Below, piece by piece: positions 26,472 to 41,071 of a stretch of 64,000 nt of DNA (the first letter of the stretch is position 1; each line of letters starts with the position of its first letter). The notes under the pieces were generated by a model. That model was not told the DNA's origin. It worked only from the letters and a program-made list of their open reading frames with translations, and did not search any database. The DNA is from Paractinoplanes maris. GTDB taxonomy: Bacteria; Actinomycetota; Actinomycetes; Mycobacteriales; Micromonosporaceae. Both the position numbers and the translations under genes were made by a program. The stretch is taken from contig NZ_JALPVL010000002.1 in assembly GCF_023544465.1 (NCBI RefSeq), forward strand, positions 744,001 to 808,000, read 5' to 3'.

Positions 26472-27128
26472 TCAGGCTCCCTTGGCGGTCTTGGCTGTCG
26501 CGGAAAGGGCCACCAGGTGGGCGGCGGGCTCGGCGTAGTCGATGCCGACGACCTTGGAGTCCTCGAACCGGAACGACGTGATGCTGGCCAGTGCGCACTC
26601 GCGGCGGCGCGGGTCGTGCCACAGACGCTTCTTCTCTATATAGCGCCGCAGCGTCCAGATCGGAAGCTGGTGGGACACGCACACGGCCTCGTGGCCCTCG
26701 GCGGCCACCCGGGCGGCCTGCACCGCGGCGAACATGCGCTGCGCGATGATCAGGTAGGCCTCGCCCCAGGACGGGGTGATCGGGTCGCGCAGCACCCACC
26801 AGTGCCGCGGGTTGGTGAGCGCGCCGTCGCCGACCGAGACCTTCTTGCCCTCGAAGTAGTTCGAGCTCTCGATCAGCCGGGTGTCGCTGGCGATCTCGAG
26901 GTCGAACTCGGCGGCGATCGGGACGGCGGTCTCCTGCGCACGGTCGAGCGGGCTGGCCACCACGTACGTGACGTCGCGCTTGGCCAGCGACTCGGCCGCG
27001 GCCACGGCCATCTGCTTACCGAGCTCCGACAGATGGAAGTCGGGCAACCGGCCGTACAGGACCTTGTTGGGGTTGAAGACCTCGCCGTGCCGCATCACGT
27101 GCACGGTGGTCCTGGTCGGCTCCGTCAC
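26472..27128 (-). CDS. Histidine phosphatase (phosphoglycerate-mutase-like)
   Basis: The 218-residue protein has the phosphohistidine signature VMRHGE near residue 12 and a second His in [15 protein letters not shown]. This gene regularly sits between hemL and the cytochrome c genes in actinobacteria, where its substrate is not known. Glycolytic mutase activity is unlikely given the distance from true GpmA wording. It overlaps hemL by four bases. Confidence 0.88.
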   Translation of the reverse strand: MTEPTRTTVHVMRHGEVFNPNKVLYGRLPDFHLSELGKQMAVAAAESLAKRDVTYVVASPLDRAQETAVPIAAEFDLEIASDTRLIESSNYFEGKKVSVGDGALTNPRHWWVLRDPITPSWGEAYLIIAQRMFAAVQAARVAAEGHEAVCVSHQLPIWTLRRYIEKKRLWHDPRRRECALASITSFRFEDSKVVGIDYAEPAAHLVALSATAKTAKGA

Positions 27129-28471
27129 TGAACTCCCCCCGCAGCCGCTGCCCGTGCCGCATGAGGCACGGCAGCGGCGATCTGTTCCAGCGCTTCCTCG
27201 TCGATCGCGGTCGAGACGAACCAGGACTCGAAGGCGCTCGGCGGCAGGTAGACGCCGCGCGCCAGCATCGCGTGGAAGAACGCCTTGAACGCGCCCACGT
27301 CCTGCGTCCGGGCCGACTCGTAGTCGACCACCTCGCCGGCCGTGAAGAAGATCGAGAACATGTTTCCGGCGAACGACAGCCGGTGCGGGACCCCCGCGGT
27401 GGTGAGCGCGTCGGCCGCCAGCGCGCCGACGGTCGCCGACAGCTCGTCGAGCCGCTTGTAGGCCGCCTCGTCGGCCAGCCGCAGCGAGGCGAGCCCGGCC
27501 GCGCAGGCCAGCGGGTTACCCGAGAGGGTGCCGGCCTGATAGACCGGGCCGGCCGGGGCGAGCCGCGACATGATCTCGCGACGGCCGCCGAACGCCGCCG
27601 CGGGCAGGCCACCGCCCATCACCTTGCCGAACGTGAACAGGTCGGCGTCGACCGGGTCGAGCCCGGCCCAGCCGCCGGCCGAGACCCGGAAACCGGTCAT
27701 CACCTCGTCGACGATCAGGAGGGCGCCGGCCGCGTGGGCGATCTCGGCCAGCCGCTGGTTGAAGCCGTCGCGCGGGGCGACGACGCCCATGTTGCCGGCC
27801 GCGGCCTCGGTGATGATCGCGGCGATCTCGGCGCCCTCGGCGCGGAACGCCTCCTCGACGGCGGCGACGTCGTTGTAGGGCAGCACGATCGTCTCGCTCG
27901 CGGCGGCCCCGGTGACGCCGGGTGAGTCGGGCAGGCCGAGCGTGGCGACGCCCGAGCCGGCCGCGGCCAGCAGCGCGTCGACGTGTCCGTGATAGCAGCC
28001 GGCGAACTTCACGATCTTGGAGCGACCGGTGAACCCGCGCGCCAGGCGGATCGCCGACATGGTGGCCTCGGTGCCCGAGTTGACCAACCGGACCTCGTCG
28101 ACCGGGGTCCGGCGGACGATCTCCTCGGCCAGGTCGACCTCGCCCGCCGTCGGGGTGCCGAAGCTGGTGCCGCGGGCCGCGGCCGACTGGATCGCCGCGA
28201 TGACCTCGGGGTGCGCGTGACCGTGGATCAGCGGACCCCACGAGCAGACCAGGTCGACATAGCGGCGGCCGTCGGCGTCGGTCAGCCACGGACCGGAGCC
28301 GTGGGCCATGAAACGGGGCGTGCCACCGACCGCTCGGAACGCACGCACGGGTGAATTGACCCCGCCGGGCACAACAGCCTGGGCGCGGTCGAAAAGGGCC
28401 TGGGATGCCGGGGCGTCCTCCGGGTAGGGGAGGCCCTCCGGGCGGTATGAGGTGGTCACAGCGGCTCCCAT
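27125..28471 (-). CDS. hemL: Glutamate-1-semialdehyde 2,1-aminomutase
   Basis: The 448-residue aminotransferase-fold enzyme has PLP lysine K283 in [12 protein letters not shown], the Asp of DEVMTGFR at about 255, and [16 protein letters not shown]. It makes 5-aminolevulinate from glutamate semialdehyde, the first committed haem/B12 precursor. It begins the run that ends with cytochrome c maturation. ATG 28471 is taken; a GTG at 28459 is also possible. Confidence 0.95.
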   Translation of the reverse strand: MGAAVTTSYRPEGLPYPEDAPASQALFDRAQAVVPGGVNSPVRAFRAVGGTPRFMAHGSGPWLTDADGRRYVDLVCSWGPLIHGHAHPEVIAAIQSAAARGTSFGTPTAGEVDLAEEIVRRTPVDEVRLVNSGTEATMSAIRLARGFTGRSKIVKFAGCYHGHVDALLAAAGSGVATLGLPDSPGVTGAAASETIVLPYNDVAAVEEAFRAEGAEIAAIITEAAAGNMGVVAPRDGFNQRLAEIAHAAGALLIVDEVMTGFRVSAGGWAGLDPVDADLFTFGKVMGGGLPAAAFGGRREIMSRLAPAGPVYQAGTLSGNPLACAAGLASLRLADEAAYKRLDELSATVGALAADALTTAGVPHRLSFAGNMFSIFFTAGEVVDYESARTQDVGAFKAFFHAMLARGVYLPPSAFESWFVSTAIDEEALEQIAAAVPHAARAAAAGGVQ

Positions 28472-28617
28472 TGTGTCAGCGCGGTCCGACAAGAATCTCA
28501 AGAGGGTTCCTCACATCACCCGAGGATGACCGATGACGCGATGCTTCGATGTCGGGAACGCCCCGGTCTGGTCGCGCCCGACGGGCCGAACAAGCGCACA
28601 GGCGATAGGCTGACCCG

Positions 28618-28944
28618 GTGGAACGACCCGAGCTGTCGATCACGGTTGAGCACGCACCCGACGAGGTCATCTTCCACCTCGCCGGGGAGATCGACGTGCT
28701 CACGGTCGCGAACCTGTCGACGCTGGTCAACGAGACGCTGACCGAGCCGCCGGCCCGCATGGTGCTCGACATGGCCGGCGTCACCTTCTGCGATTCGCAG
28801 GGTCTCGGCACCCTCGTCGTGCTCAGCCGCAAGGCCCAACATGCCCGTTCTGTCCTGTCGCTGACCAACGTCGGCGACTTCCTGCTGCGAGTGCTCGATA
28901 TCACCGGGCTGCGCAGCGCCTTGATGATCAGCAGCACTGCCTGA
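28618..28944 (+). CDS. STAS-domain anti-sigma factor antagonist
   Basis: The 108-residue single STAS domain contains DMAGVTFCDSQGLGTLVVL, where the Ser of DSQG is the usual phosphorylation site for RsbW-type kinases. No partner kinase is adjacent, so it probably joins the larger partner-switching network encoded further on. GTG start; hemL is divergent. Confidence 0.88.
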   Translation: MERPELSITVEHAPDEVIFHLAGEIDVLTVANLSTLVNETLTEPPARMVLDMAGVTFCDSQGLGTLVVLSRKAQHARSVLSLTNVGDFLLRVLDITGLRSALMISSTA

Positions 28945-28960
28945 GGCGTTCGCGGGGTTG

Positions 28961-28980
28961 CCTTGACGCCGGTGTCAAGG
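28961..28980 (+). promoter_or_regulatory. MerR-type operator/promoter
   Basis: A palindrome with perfect 7-base arms (CCTTGAC, six bases, GTCAAGG) contains a -35-like TTGACG. It lies 48 bases before the MerR start, the usual place of a MerR dimer site inside its own promoter. The -10 box is not clear. Confidence 0.6.
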
Positions 28981-29028
28981 CCTAGCGTCGGGTGACGACG
29001 AGGGGCTGGACCACCGAAGGACAGCGAG

Positions 29029-29418
29029 ATGTTGATCGGGGAGCTGGCGACGCGAGCCGGGACGAGCACGCGGACGCTGCGGTACTACGAGGAGCAGGGT
29101 CTCGTGCGGGCCGGCCGGGATGCCAACGGCTACCGCCAGTACGACGACGCCGAGCTGCGCGTGGTGCGCGAGATCCGGTCGCTGCTCGCGGCCGGTTTCG
29201 GCATCGAGGACATCCGGCCCTTCGTCGCGTGTCTGCGAGCCGGGAACGAATCGGGTCACGTCTGTCCCGACTCGGTGCTGGTGCTGCGCCGCAAGCTGGC
29301 CGAAGTGGACGGCTATCTCGGGCAGCTCACCGACATCCGGCACCAGCTGCGCGCCCAGTTGGACGAGGCCGTCGCACTCCGGGAGTCGCCATGCCGCACA
29401 CAGATCTGCCCGCCCTGA
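29029..29418 (+). CDS. MerR family regulator, probably thiol/redox responsive
   Basis: The 129-residue protein has a MerR DNA-binding domain (LIGELATRAGTSTRTLRYYE, GYRQYDDAEL) and a dimerisation helix. Four cysteines (FVACLR, HVCPDS, SPCRTQIC) lie in the C-terminal half, two at the extreme end. It overlaps the thioredoxin gene by 28 bases, which supports a thiol-oxidation signal with thioredoxin as the response. Metal sensing is the alternative. Confidence 0.88.
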   Translation: MLIGELATRAGTSTRTLRYYEEQGLVRAGRDANGYRQYDDAELRVVREIRSLLAAGFGIEDIRPFVACLRAGNESGHVCPDSVLVLRRKLAEVDGYLGQLTDIRHQLRAQLDEAVALRESPCRTQICPP

Positions 29419-29738
29419 CCGATACCACCATCGCCGCCTTCATCAGCGAGGCCGGGATCCCGGTCGCCGTCGACGTCTGGGCCGAGTGGTGCCCGCCGTG
29501 CGGGCCGATGGCGCGCACGCTGGCCGAGATCCAGCCCGAATTCGCCGGCCGGTTGATCATCGCCACGCTCGACGCCGACGCGAACCCCGGGACCGCCCGC
29601 GCGCACCGGATCATGTCGCTGCCCACCCTGCTGATCTTCCAGGGCGGCGTGGTGACGCAACGACTCGTCGGCGCGCGCCCGAAGCCGGTGCTCCGGCAAT
29701 ACCTGTCGGAGGCCCTCACCCCGTACGCGAACGTCTAA
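29391..29738 (+). CDS. Thioredoxin
   Basis: The 115-residue thioredoxin fold has active site WCPPC (Pro instead of the usual Gly), followed by the cis-Pro in MSLPTLLIF. It is probably a cytosolic disulfide reductase under the overlapping MerR gene's control. GGAG lies seven bases before ATG 29391. The 3' end overlaps the convergent response-regulator gene by four bases. Confidence 0.9.
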   Translation: MPHTDLPALTDTTIAAFISEAGIPVAVDVWAEWCPPCGPMARTLAEIQPEFAGRLIIATLDADANPGTARAHRIMSLPTLLIFQGGVVTQRLVGARPKPVLRQYLSEALTPYANV

Positions 29739-30283
29739 TTGCCCCAGCGGGCCTTTTCCAAGAGGGCGAGCGCTTCGGCGGCGGCGTCATCGCCGCCGCC
29801 GCGGAGCACCCGGGCCGCCTCGTCGACCGTCTCGGTCAGGCGCTGCCACTGCGACTCGCGCTCGCGGGACGCCTCGGCCTGAGCCTTGAGCTGCTGGGTC
29901 TTGGTCCACAGCTCGACAAAGATCGAGACCTTGGCCCGCAGCACCCACGGGTCGAACGGCTTGGTCAGATAGTCCACCGCGCCGACCGCGTAGCCCCGCA
30001 GTGCCAGCTGGGCGTCGCGGTCGGCGGCGGTGAGGAACAGGATGGGCACGTGCCGGGTGCGCTCGCGCCGCTTGATGTGGCCGGCCGTCTCGAAGCCGTC
30101 CATGTTGGGCATCTGCGCGTCGAGCAGGATCACCGCGAAATCGTCGGTGAGCAGCTGCTTGAGGGCGGCCTCGCCACTCTCGACGGCCACCGGGATCACC
30201 GGCAGGCCCTGCAGGATCGCCTCCAGCGCCAGCAGGTTGTCCTTGCGGTCGTCGACCAGCAGGGCCTTCGCGCGCTCAGCCAC
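29735..30283 (-). CDS. Response regulator with C-terminal coiled coil
   Basis: The 182-residue protein has a receiver domain with acidic pocket DD at 11-12, phospho-acceptor D55 in LLDAQMP, Thr in FLTAAD and Lys in YLTKPFD. A helical tail (about 125-182) follows without a DNA-binding domain. It lies 24 bases downstream of the HAMP-array hybrid kinase on the same strand, so it is its likely partner. GTG start with GGAGAGG upstream. Confidence 0.9.
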   Translation of the reverse strand: MAERAKALLVDDRKDNLLALEAILQGLPVIPVAVESGEAALKQLLTDDFAVILLDAQMPNMDGFETAGHIKRRERTRHVPILFLTAADRDAQLALRGYAVGAVDYLTKPFDPWVLRAKVSIFVELWTKTQQLKAQAEASRERESQWQRLTETVDEAARVLRGGGDDAAAEALALLEKARWGN

Positions 30284-30307
30284 ACCCCATCCTCTCCGTG
30301 AGCCTCG

Positions 30308-34714
<4,407 letters not shown>

Positions 34715-34827
34715 GCTGTCCTCACTCGCTGTCCATCCTTGGTGGGCCCCCTATCCTCTCTCGCCCGACCGGGTCAATGCGAGACACGACTTTGTGCAGA
34801 GGCCGGTCGGCAGGAGAGGATGCATGC

Positions 34828-36867
34828 GTGTCAGTGGAGGCCGATGCGATCTCGGACACCCCGCCGGGTGGGCTGCTCCGGCGAGTCCGGCTGCCCAACG
34901 ACCGGCGCACACCCGCGGCGGCCCGCGCTCTGGTGCGCTCCGTCCTCGAGGAGGCCGGGCTCGACACCCTGCTCAACGAGGCGTTGCTGCTGACGACGGA
35001 GCTGTCGACCAACGCGGTCGTGCACGCCAACACCGAGCTCGACATCGAGGTGCAGGCCAACACGACCGGGCTCACCGTGACGGTCACCGACTTCGCGCCG
35101 GGCCCGGTCGAGCAGCTCGCGGTCGGCCCGCGCAACGAGAGCGTCGACATCGGCGAGGTTGCCGAGCGCGGGCGGGGCCTGCTGCTGGTCGACCACTTCG
35201 CGAGCCGCTGGGGCACGGTCCACGAGGGCACCGGCAAGGGCGTCTGGTTCCGGCTCGAGCGCGGGCCCGGCACCGAGGTCTCGGCCGTCGTGCCGGCCAC
35301 GGTCAACGCCCCCGAGACGGGGACCCCGAGCGTCGGCGCGCTCTCCACGCTGTTGCAGGTCACGCCCGAGCGGACGTCCGAGGAGGGGGTGGCCGAGTTC
35401 GCCGCCGACCTGCTCGCCCAGCTGGCCCGGCTGACCGGCGCGGCCGGCGGGGTGATCCGCCTCGACCGCGGCGACGGCGGCGGCCGCCAGCTGCTGGCCC
35501 GCTACGGCCGGGCGCCGCGCGACGACGCCGACACGATCCGGGTCCCGCTGTCGGTGCAGCGGCCCTATTCGGGCGAGCTCGAGCTGGACGCCTCACCCAC
35601 CGGGTACGCTCAGCCGCTGGCCACGCTGGTCGCCGAGCGCTTCTCGCTGCATCTGGAGAACGACCGCCTGCGCCGCACCGACCTGCGCCGGCAGACCTGG
35701 CTGACCTTCCTGGCCGAGGCCAGCGAGCTGCTCGCCCAGTCGCTCGACGTCAACCTCACGATGGCGCTGATCCCGCAACTGGTGGTGCCGAGGCTGGGCC
35801 AGTGGTGCGCGGTCCACACCACCGACGCCTGGGGCCGGCTGCAGCTCGCGGCGGCCACCCACGCCGACGAGTCGATGCTGCCGCAACTGCACGAGACGCT
35901 GGCCGAGACCGGGCCCGACTCGATCTGCGCCCGGCTCGAGGAGGCCTCCCGCCTCGGCACCCAGGTGATGCTGGGCGCGCCGAGCGAGGGCTTCGCGGTG
36001 CCGCTGGTCGCCCGGGGCACCCGCCTGGGCACCCTCGCCGTGGGTCGCCACCACCGCATCCGGCACGACGCCGACGAGGTGGCCGTGCTGGAGGATGTCG
36101 CCCGCCGGGCCGCCCTGGCCATCGACAACGCCCGGATCCACGACGAGCGGCACAAGGTCGCCCGGACGCTGCAGGCCTCGCTCCTGCCCCCGGCGCTGCC
36201 CAAGGTCGAGGGCATCGGCTTCGCCGCGGAGTACGTGCCGACCGGCTCCGAGGTGGGCGGCGACTTCTACGACGTCGTGCCCTCGGCGCCGGACACCTGG
36301 GTGGTCGTCGTGGGCGACGTGTCGGGCAAGGGCGTGCAGGCGGCCACGGTGACCGGCCTGGTCCGCGATGTCATCCGGATCCTGGTCGACGACGGCAAGC
36401 CGATGACCGAGATCCTCTGCCGGGTCAACAAGACGCTGGTCCAGCGCGGCGGCGGGCGTTACTGCACGCTCGCCATGGCCTCGGTGACCCGTGCGGCCGA
36501 CAACGTGCTGACCGTCTGCCTGCATCTGGCCGGCCACGATCGCGCGGTGCTGGTCAACGCGGACGGCAAGACGTCCTTCGTCGGTGAGGGTGGCACCGCG
36601 CTCGGCCTGCTCGAGTCGATCACCTCACCCGATGTCGAGGTGCGGCTGCAGCCCGGCGACTCGCTGATCTTCTATACCGACGGGGTGACCGAGCGCCGCC
36701 GCGGGCGCGAGCTGTTCGGCACCGGCCGGCTGAAGGACGCGGCCGGGCCGCTGGCCGGATACCCGGCCGAGGTGATGGCCGCCCGTCTGCGCTCCACCAC
36801 GATCAACTTCTCGGTCGAGGAGCCTCGGGACGACATCGCGATCCTGGTCCTGCGCAACGACGCTTGA
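34828..36867 (+). CDS. RsbW-like ATPase / GAF / SpoIIE phosphatase fusion
   Basis: The 679-residue protein has an N-terminal anti-sigma-type ATPase (about 20-140: [11 protein letters not shown] box, [16 protein letters not shown] box), a GAF region (about 290-440) and a PP2C SpoIIE domain (about 455-679: [28 protein letters not shown]). Such proteins can both phosphorylate and dephosphorylate STAS antagonists. GTG 34828 is chosen because AGGAGAGGA lies eight bases upstream. It is divergent from the HAMP-array kinase. Confidence 0.92.
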   Translation: MSVEADAISDTPPGGLLRRVRLPNDRRTPAAARALVRSVLEEAGLDTLLNEALLLTTELSTNAVVHANTELDIEVQANTTGLTVTVTDFAPGPVEQLAVGPRNESVDIGEVAERGRGLLLVDHFASRWGTVHEGTGKGVWFRLERGPGTEVSAVVPATVNAPETGTPSVGALSTLLQVTPERTSEEGVAEFAADLLAQLARLTGAAGGVIRLDRGDGGGRQLLARYGRAPRDDADTIRVPLSVQRPYSGELELDASPTGYAQPLATLVAERFSLHLENDRLRRTDLRRQTWLTFLAEASELLAQSLDVNLTMALIPQLVVPRLGQWCAVHTTDAWGRLQLAAATHADESMLPQLHETLAETGPDSICARLEEASRLGTQVMLGAPSEGFAVPLVARGTRLGTLAVGRHHRIRHDADEVAVLEDVARRAALAIDNARIHDERHKVARTLQASLLPPALPKVEGIGFAAEYVPTGSEVGGDFYDVVPSAPDTWVVVVGDVSGKGVQAATVTGLVRDVIRILVDDGKPMTEILCRVNKTLVQRGGGRYCTLAMASVTRAADNVLTVCLHLAGHDRAVLVNADGKTSFVGEGGTALGLLESITSPDVEVRLQPGDSLIFYTDGVTERRRGRELFGTGRLKDAAGPLAGYPAEVMAARLRSTTINFSVEEPRDDIAILVLRNDA

Positions 36868-36916
36868 CCGCCGAATCGCCCCATTCGCCCGACTATTTCG
36901 TGGCATGGTGTTTGTC

Positions 36917-37522
36917 ATGGCGAAAACTCAGTACTACACGGCGACGAGCATCGACGGCTATATCGCCGACGAGAACAACTCGCTGGAGTGGCTCTTCGAC
37001 GTCGACGGGGGCAACGAGAACCCGTTCGGCGGCTTCTTCGCGGGCGTCGGCGCGTTCGCCATGGGCGCGACCACGTACGAGTGGGTGCTCGAGAACGACA
37101 ACGTGATGGCCGAGCCGCAGAACTGGCACGACCTGTACGGCGACGTCCCGTGCTGGGTCTTCGGCAACCGCGAGCTGCCGCTGGTTCCCGACGCCAACAT
37201 CTTCATGGTCAGCGGTGACGTGAAGCGCGTGCACGAGGCGATGCTGGTGGCCGCCAAGGGCAAGAACGTCTGGCTGGTCGGCGGAGGCGACCTGGTCGGC
37301 CAGTTCGTCGACCAGGGCCTGCTCGACGAGATCATCCTCGGCATCGCGCCGGTCGTGCTGGGCGGCGGCGCTCCCCTGCTGCCCCGGCACCTGACCGCGC
37401 GGCACCTGGCCCTCACCGGCACCGCGCAGATCGGCCGTTTCGCCTACCTGACCTTCGCCGTCGGCAACGAGCCCCTGCCCGAGCGCCACCCGGCCGACCG
37501 CCGCTACGCCGTCCTGCGCTGA
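36917..37522 (+). CDS. Dihydrofolate-reductase-fold protein (RibD C-terminal type)
   Basis: The 201-residue protein has the RibD_C/YyaP layout: YYTATSIDGYIAD at the start, GATTYEW, and the NADPH-loop NVWLVGGGDLVGQFVDQGLL. These proteins reduce unidentified small substrates and are not true folate enzymes. ATG 36917 is preferred over 36905. Confidence 0.88.
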   Translation: MAKTQYYTATSIDGYIADENNSLEWLFDVDGGNENPFGGFFAGVGAFAMGATTYEWVLENDNVMAEPQNWHDLYGDVPCWVFGNRELPLVPDANIFMVSGDVKRVHEAMLVAAKGKNVWLVGGGDLVGQFVDQGLLDEIILGIAPVVLGGGAPLLPRHLTARHLALTGTAQIGRFAYLTFAVGNEPLPERHPADRRYAVLR

Positions 37523-37534
37523 CCCCGGGGGCCC

Positions 37535-37675
37535 CACAGCCCCACAGCCCCGCAGCCGCACCGCCACGCAGGCACCGCGGCACCGCCACGCAAGCCGCGG
37601 CACCGCCACACAGGCACCGCCGCCGGCACGCAGACACGCTGCCGCACCGCCACGCAGGCACGCCGGCGGGCGCTG
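37535..37675 (+). repeat. Imperfect low-complexity repeat after the reductase gene
   Basis: About five imperfect copies of a unit containing CACCGCCACGCAGGCAC, 20-30 bases apart, fill the gap between two convergent genes. No gene is evident in it. It may form overlapping hairpins that act as a bidirectional stop. Confidence 0.6.
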
Positions 37676-37694
37676 GGCTCTGGTTGTCGGGCGG

Positions 37695-38852
37695 TCAGAA
37701 GAACTCGAATCGGCCCGCCATCTCGACCTCACGGGCCAGCTCGGGTGGCGCTGACACGACGGCGGCGCGGCCGCCCCGGGCCAGCAGCACGTGCTGCATG
37801 CTGTCGATGATCGTGGTCACCCGCTCGGGCGCCACCCGGCCGGGCAGCACGGCATGGACGCTGCCGAGCCCGGCCGACCCGCGCACCGGCACCGCTCCGC
37901 CGACCGCGTCGCCCAGCGCGTAGAGCGCCGCGGGCAGATCGGCGGCGGAGACCGAGAGCCGCAGCGCCACATCGTCGCGGCGGAACGGATAGACACCCCA
38001 CCACGGTGGGGCGATCGGCGTGACCACGGCCCCGGCGCCCCACGCCGCGGCCAGCCGCTCAGCCTGATCGACCGCCGCCGCCTCGCCACCCTCGAACAGC
38101 ACGGCCAGGGTGCCGCCCCGGCCACCGGCCGGCAGGTCGGTCTCGATGGCGCTGGGCTCGAACTCACCGGCCGCGGCGACCAGCCTGCTCAGCTGCGACG
38201 GAGTGGGCACCGCGATGCCGGCCCAGCGGCGGGCCGGAGGCAACGGCTCCAGGCGGAGCGCGGCCGCGGTGATCACGCCGTCGATCTCGGCCAGCCCGGG
38301 TCGGCCGTCCTCGCCGTCGGACTCGGCGGCCACGCCGGCCCGGTCCACGTAGGTCACGCTGGTCACCTGGTCGGCCGGGGTGCCGAACCGGTAGCGCAGG
38401 GGGCCCGACTCGTTGACCGCGAGCATGCCGCCGACAGTGGCCGTGCGCGACGGCGGGTCGACCGGCAGCCGCTGGCCCTGCAACGCGAGCGCGGCCTGCA
38501 ACGCGCGCACCGGGGTGCCGGTGGCCACCTCGACCGTGGCGCCGGCGACGTCGTGATCCCACAAACCGTTGAGCCGGCCGCTGTCGATCAGCACGTCCAC
38601 GCGGTCGCGCGGCCGGCCCCAATCGATCTTGGAACCGCTGCCCCGGGCCAGGACGCCGAGCTCGCGGGCGGCGGCCAGGCGCAGAACGTCGGCGACGGCG
38701 GCGGTCGTGGCGGGCACCGCGACATAGCCCGCGCGGCGGCCGTTGACCGTGTCGATCGATCGGGCGACGCGCGCATAGTCGGGCCCGCAGATGTCCACAA
38801 GCGCGCTCAGCACCTGATCGATCACCTGATCACTCACGTCCCGAATCCCCAC
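37695..38852 (-). CDS. FAD-binding oxidase (GlcE-like)
   Basis: The 385-residue protein has a PCMH-type FAD domain (about 15-210; GVLARGSGSKIDWG and ATVGGMLAVNESGP) and a smaller cap. Length and motifs are nearest to the GlcE subunit of glycolate oxidase; no glcD or glcF is adjacent, so the substrate is open. It ends beside the repeat tract. Confidence 0.82.
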   Translation of the reverse strand: MGIRDVSDQVIDQVLSALVDICGPDYARVARSIDTVNGRRAGYVAVPATTAAVADVLRLAAARELGVLARGSGSKIDWGRPRDRVDVLIDSGRLNGLWDHDVAGATVEVATGTPVRALQAALALQGQRLPVDPPSRTATVGGMLAVNESGPLRYRFGTPADQVTSVTYVDRAGVAAESDGEDGRPGLAEIDGVITAAALRLEPLPPARRWAGIAVPTPSQLSRLVAAAGEFEPSAIETDLPAGGRGGTLAVLFEGGEAAAVDQAERLAAAWGAGAVVTPIAPPWWGVYPFRRDDVALRLSVSAADLPAALYALGDAVGGAVPVRGSAGLGSVHAVLPGRVAPERVTTIIDSMQHVLLARGGRAAVVSAPPELAREVEMAGRFEFF

Positions 38853-38965
38853 GTCGGCTGAAGATCGTCCACTCTGGCATATCGTACACGTGTTCGAATG
38901 ACCGCGGTCCGGCCCGCAAGAAGTAAAGAAGTCGGGGAAACCGGACCGCCCGGTAACGTGGGACC

Positions 38966-41062
38966 GTGACGAATCCGCATGCCGACAGCCCGCCGCCGCC
39001 CACCGCTCACCAGGGCACCCATGAGCGCACCTTCCACGGCGACACCGTCACCGACGAGTATCAATGGCTGATCGACAAGGACAACCCGCAGACCGTCTCC
39101 TACCTCGAGGCCGAGAACGCTTTCACCGACCGGGCGACGGCGCACCTGAGCGAGCTGCGCGACACGATCTTCAACGAGATCAAGCGCCGGACGCGCGAGA
39201 CCGACCTGTCCGTGCCCAGCCGCAAGGGTGAGTACTGGTATTACACGCGTACGGAAGAGGGCCGGCAGTACGGCATCTCCTGCCGCGTGCCGGTCAGGCC
39301 CGGCGAGACCGACCCGCCGTCGATCGAGGACGCCGGCGACCGGGCCGACGAGCAGGTGCTGCTCGACGGCAACGCGCTCGCCGAGGGCAAGGACTTCTTC
39401 GCGCTGGGCACCTTCGACGTGAGCGTCGACGGCAACTGGCTCGCCTACTCCACCGACTTCTCCGGCGACGAGCGGTTCACCCTGCGCGTCAAGGATCTGC
39501 GCACCGGTGAGGTGCTCGCCGACGAGGTGCCCGACACGTCGTACGGCAGCGCCTGGTCGGCCGACGGCAGCGCGCTGTTCTACACCACGGTCGACGAGGC
39601 CTGGCGTCCGCACCGCGTCTGGCGCCACACAGTCGGCCGCCCGGCGACCGACGACGTGAAGGTCTTCGAGGAGCCGGACGAGCGGTTCTGGGTCGGCGTG
39701 GGCCTCACCCGCAGCGAGAAATTCCTGGTCATCGAGGCCTCGAGCAAGATCACCTCCGAGGTCCGCGTGCTGCCGGCCGAGACGCCCGAGGCGGAGTGGA
39801 TCGTGATCGCCCCGCGCGAGCACGGCGTCGAGTACTCCATCGAGCACCACGGCCACCGCTTCCTCGTGCTGCACAACCGTGACGCCGAGGACTTCGCGCT
39901 GGCCTACACGTCGGCCGACGCCCCCGGCGACTGGGTCGACCTGATCCCGCACGAGCCGGGCACCCGCCTCGAGTCGGTGGACGCCTTCGCCCGCCACATC
40001 GTGATCTCGCAGCGGCGCGACGGCCTGACCGGGCTGCGCGTAATAGGCGACGGCAGCACCGACTCGTACGAGATGGAGTTCCCCGAGCCGATCTACAACG
40101 TCGGGCTGGCCGGCAACCCGGAGTACGACACCACGACCGTCCGCCTCAGCTACGCCTCGATGGTCACGCCCGACTCGGTCTACGACGTCGACCTGGTGAC
40201 CCGCTCGATGGTGCTGCGCAAGCAGCGGCCGGTGCTCGGCGGCTACGAGCCCGACGACTACGAGCAGTTCCGCGAGTGGGCGACGGCACCGGACGGCACG
40301 AGGGTGCCGATCTCGATCGTCGCGCGTAAGGACACCCCCCGCAACGGCTCGGCCCCGGCGCTGCTCTACGGCTACGGCTCGTACGAGACCAGCATCGACC
40401 CGTACTTCTCGATCGCCCGCCTGTCGCTGCTCGACCGTGGCGTCGTCTATGCCATCGCGCACGTGCGCGGCGGCGGCGAGATGGGCCGCCGGTGGTATGA
40501 GGAGGGCAAGCTGCTGGCCAAGATGAACACGTTCACCGACTTCGTGGCGTGTGCCCAGGCCCTCGTACGCGAAGGGTGGACCTCACCTCAGCGGCTGGTC
40601 GCCCGGGGCGGTTCGGCCGGTGGCCTGCTGATGGGCGCGATCGCCAATCTCGCCCCCGAGGAGTTCGCCGGCATCGTCGCCGAGGTGCCGTTCGCCGACC
40701 CGCTCAACACCATCCTCGACCCGTCGCTGCCGCTCACGGTCACCGAGTGGGAGGAGTGGGGCAACCCGATCGAATCGGCCGACGTGTACGCGTACATGAA
40801 GTCCTACAGCCCGTACGAGAACGTCGCGAAGCTCCAGTACCCTCGGATCCTCGCCATGACCAGCCTGAACGACACCCGGGTCGGCTTCCACGAGCCGGCC
40901 AAGTGGATCGCCCGGCTGCGCGCCGTGGCCCCCGACGGCGACTACCTGCTCAAGACCGAGATGGGCGCCGGTCACGCGGGCCCCAGCGGCCGGTACGACG
41001 CCTGGAAGGAAGAGGCTTTCGTCCTCTCCTGGACCCTCGACGTGCTCGGCCTCGCGGACTGA
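38966..41062 (+). CDS. ptrB: Oligopeptidase B (S9 family)
   Basis: The 698-residue protein has a beta-propeller (about 70-400) and an alpha/beta-hydrolase domain with catalytic Ser550 in RGGSAGGLLMG and His670 in GAGHAGPSGRYD; Asp lies near NDTRVGFHEP. It cleaves short peptides after basic residues in the cytosol. The start is GTG 38966. Confidence 0.93.
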   Translation: MTNPHADSPPPPTAHQGTHERTFHGDTVTDEYQWLIDKDNPQTVSYLEAENAFTDRATAHLSELRDTIFNEIKRRTRETDLSVPSRKGEYWYYTRTEEGRQYGISCRVPVRPGETDPPSIEDAGDRADEQVLLDGNALAEGKDFFALGTFDVSVDGNWLAYSTDFSGDERFTLRVKDLRTGEVLADEVPDTSYGSAWSADGSALFYTTVDEAWRPHRVWRHTVGRPATDDVKVFEEPDERFWVGVGLTRSEKFLVIEASSKITSEVRVLPAETPEAEWIVIAPREHGVEYSIEHHGHRFLVLHNRDAEDFALAYTSADAPGDWVDLIPHEPGTRLESVDAFARHIVISQRRDGLTGLRVIGDGSTDSYEMEFPEPIYNVGLAGNPEYDTTTVRLSYASMVTPDSVYDVDLVTRSMVLRKQRPVLGGYEPDDYEQFREWATAPDGTRVPISIVARKDTPRNGSAPALLYGYGSYETSIDPYFSIARLSLLDRGVVYAIAHVRGGGEMGRRWYEEGKLLAKMNTFTDFVACAQALVREGWTSPQRLVARGGSAGGLLMGAIANLAPEEFAGIVAEVPFADPLNTILDPSLPLTVTEWEEWGNPIESADVYAYMKSYSPYENVAKLQYPRILAMTSLNDTRVGFHEPAKWIARLRAVAPDGDYLLKTEMGAGHAGPSGRYDAWKEEAFVLSWTLDVLGLAD

Positions 41063-41071
41063 CCGCCGGGG

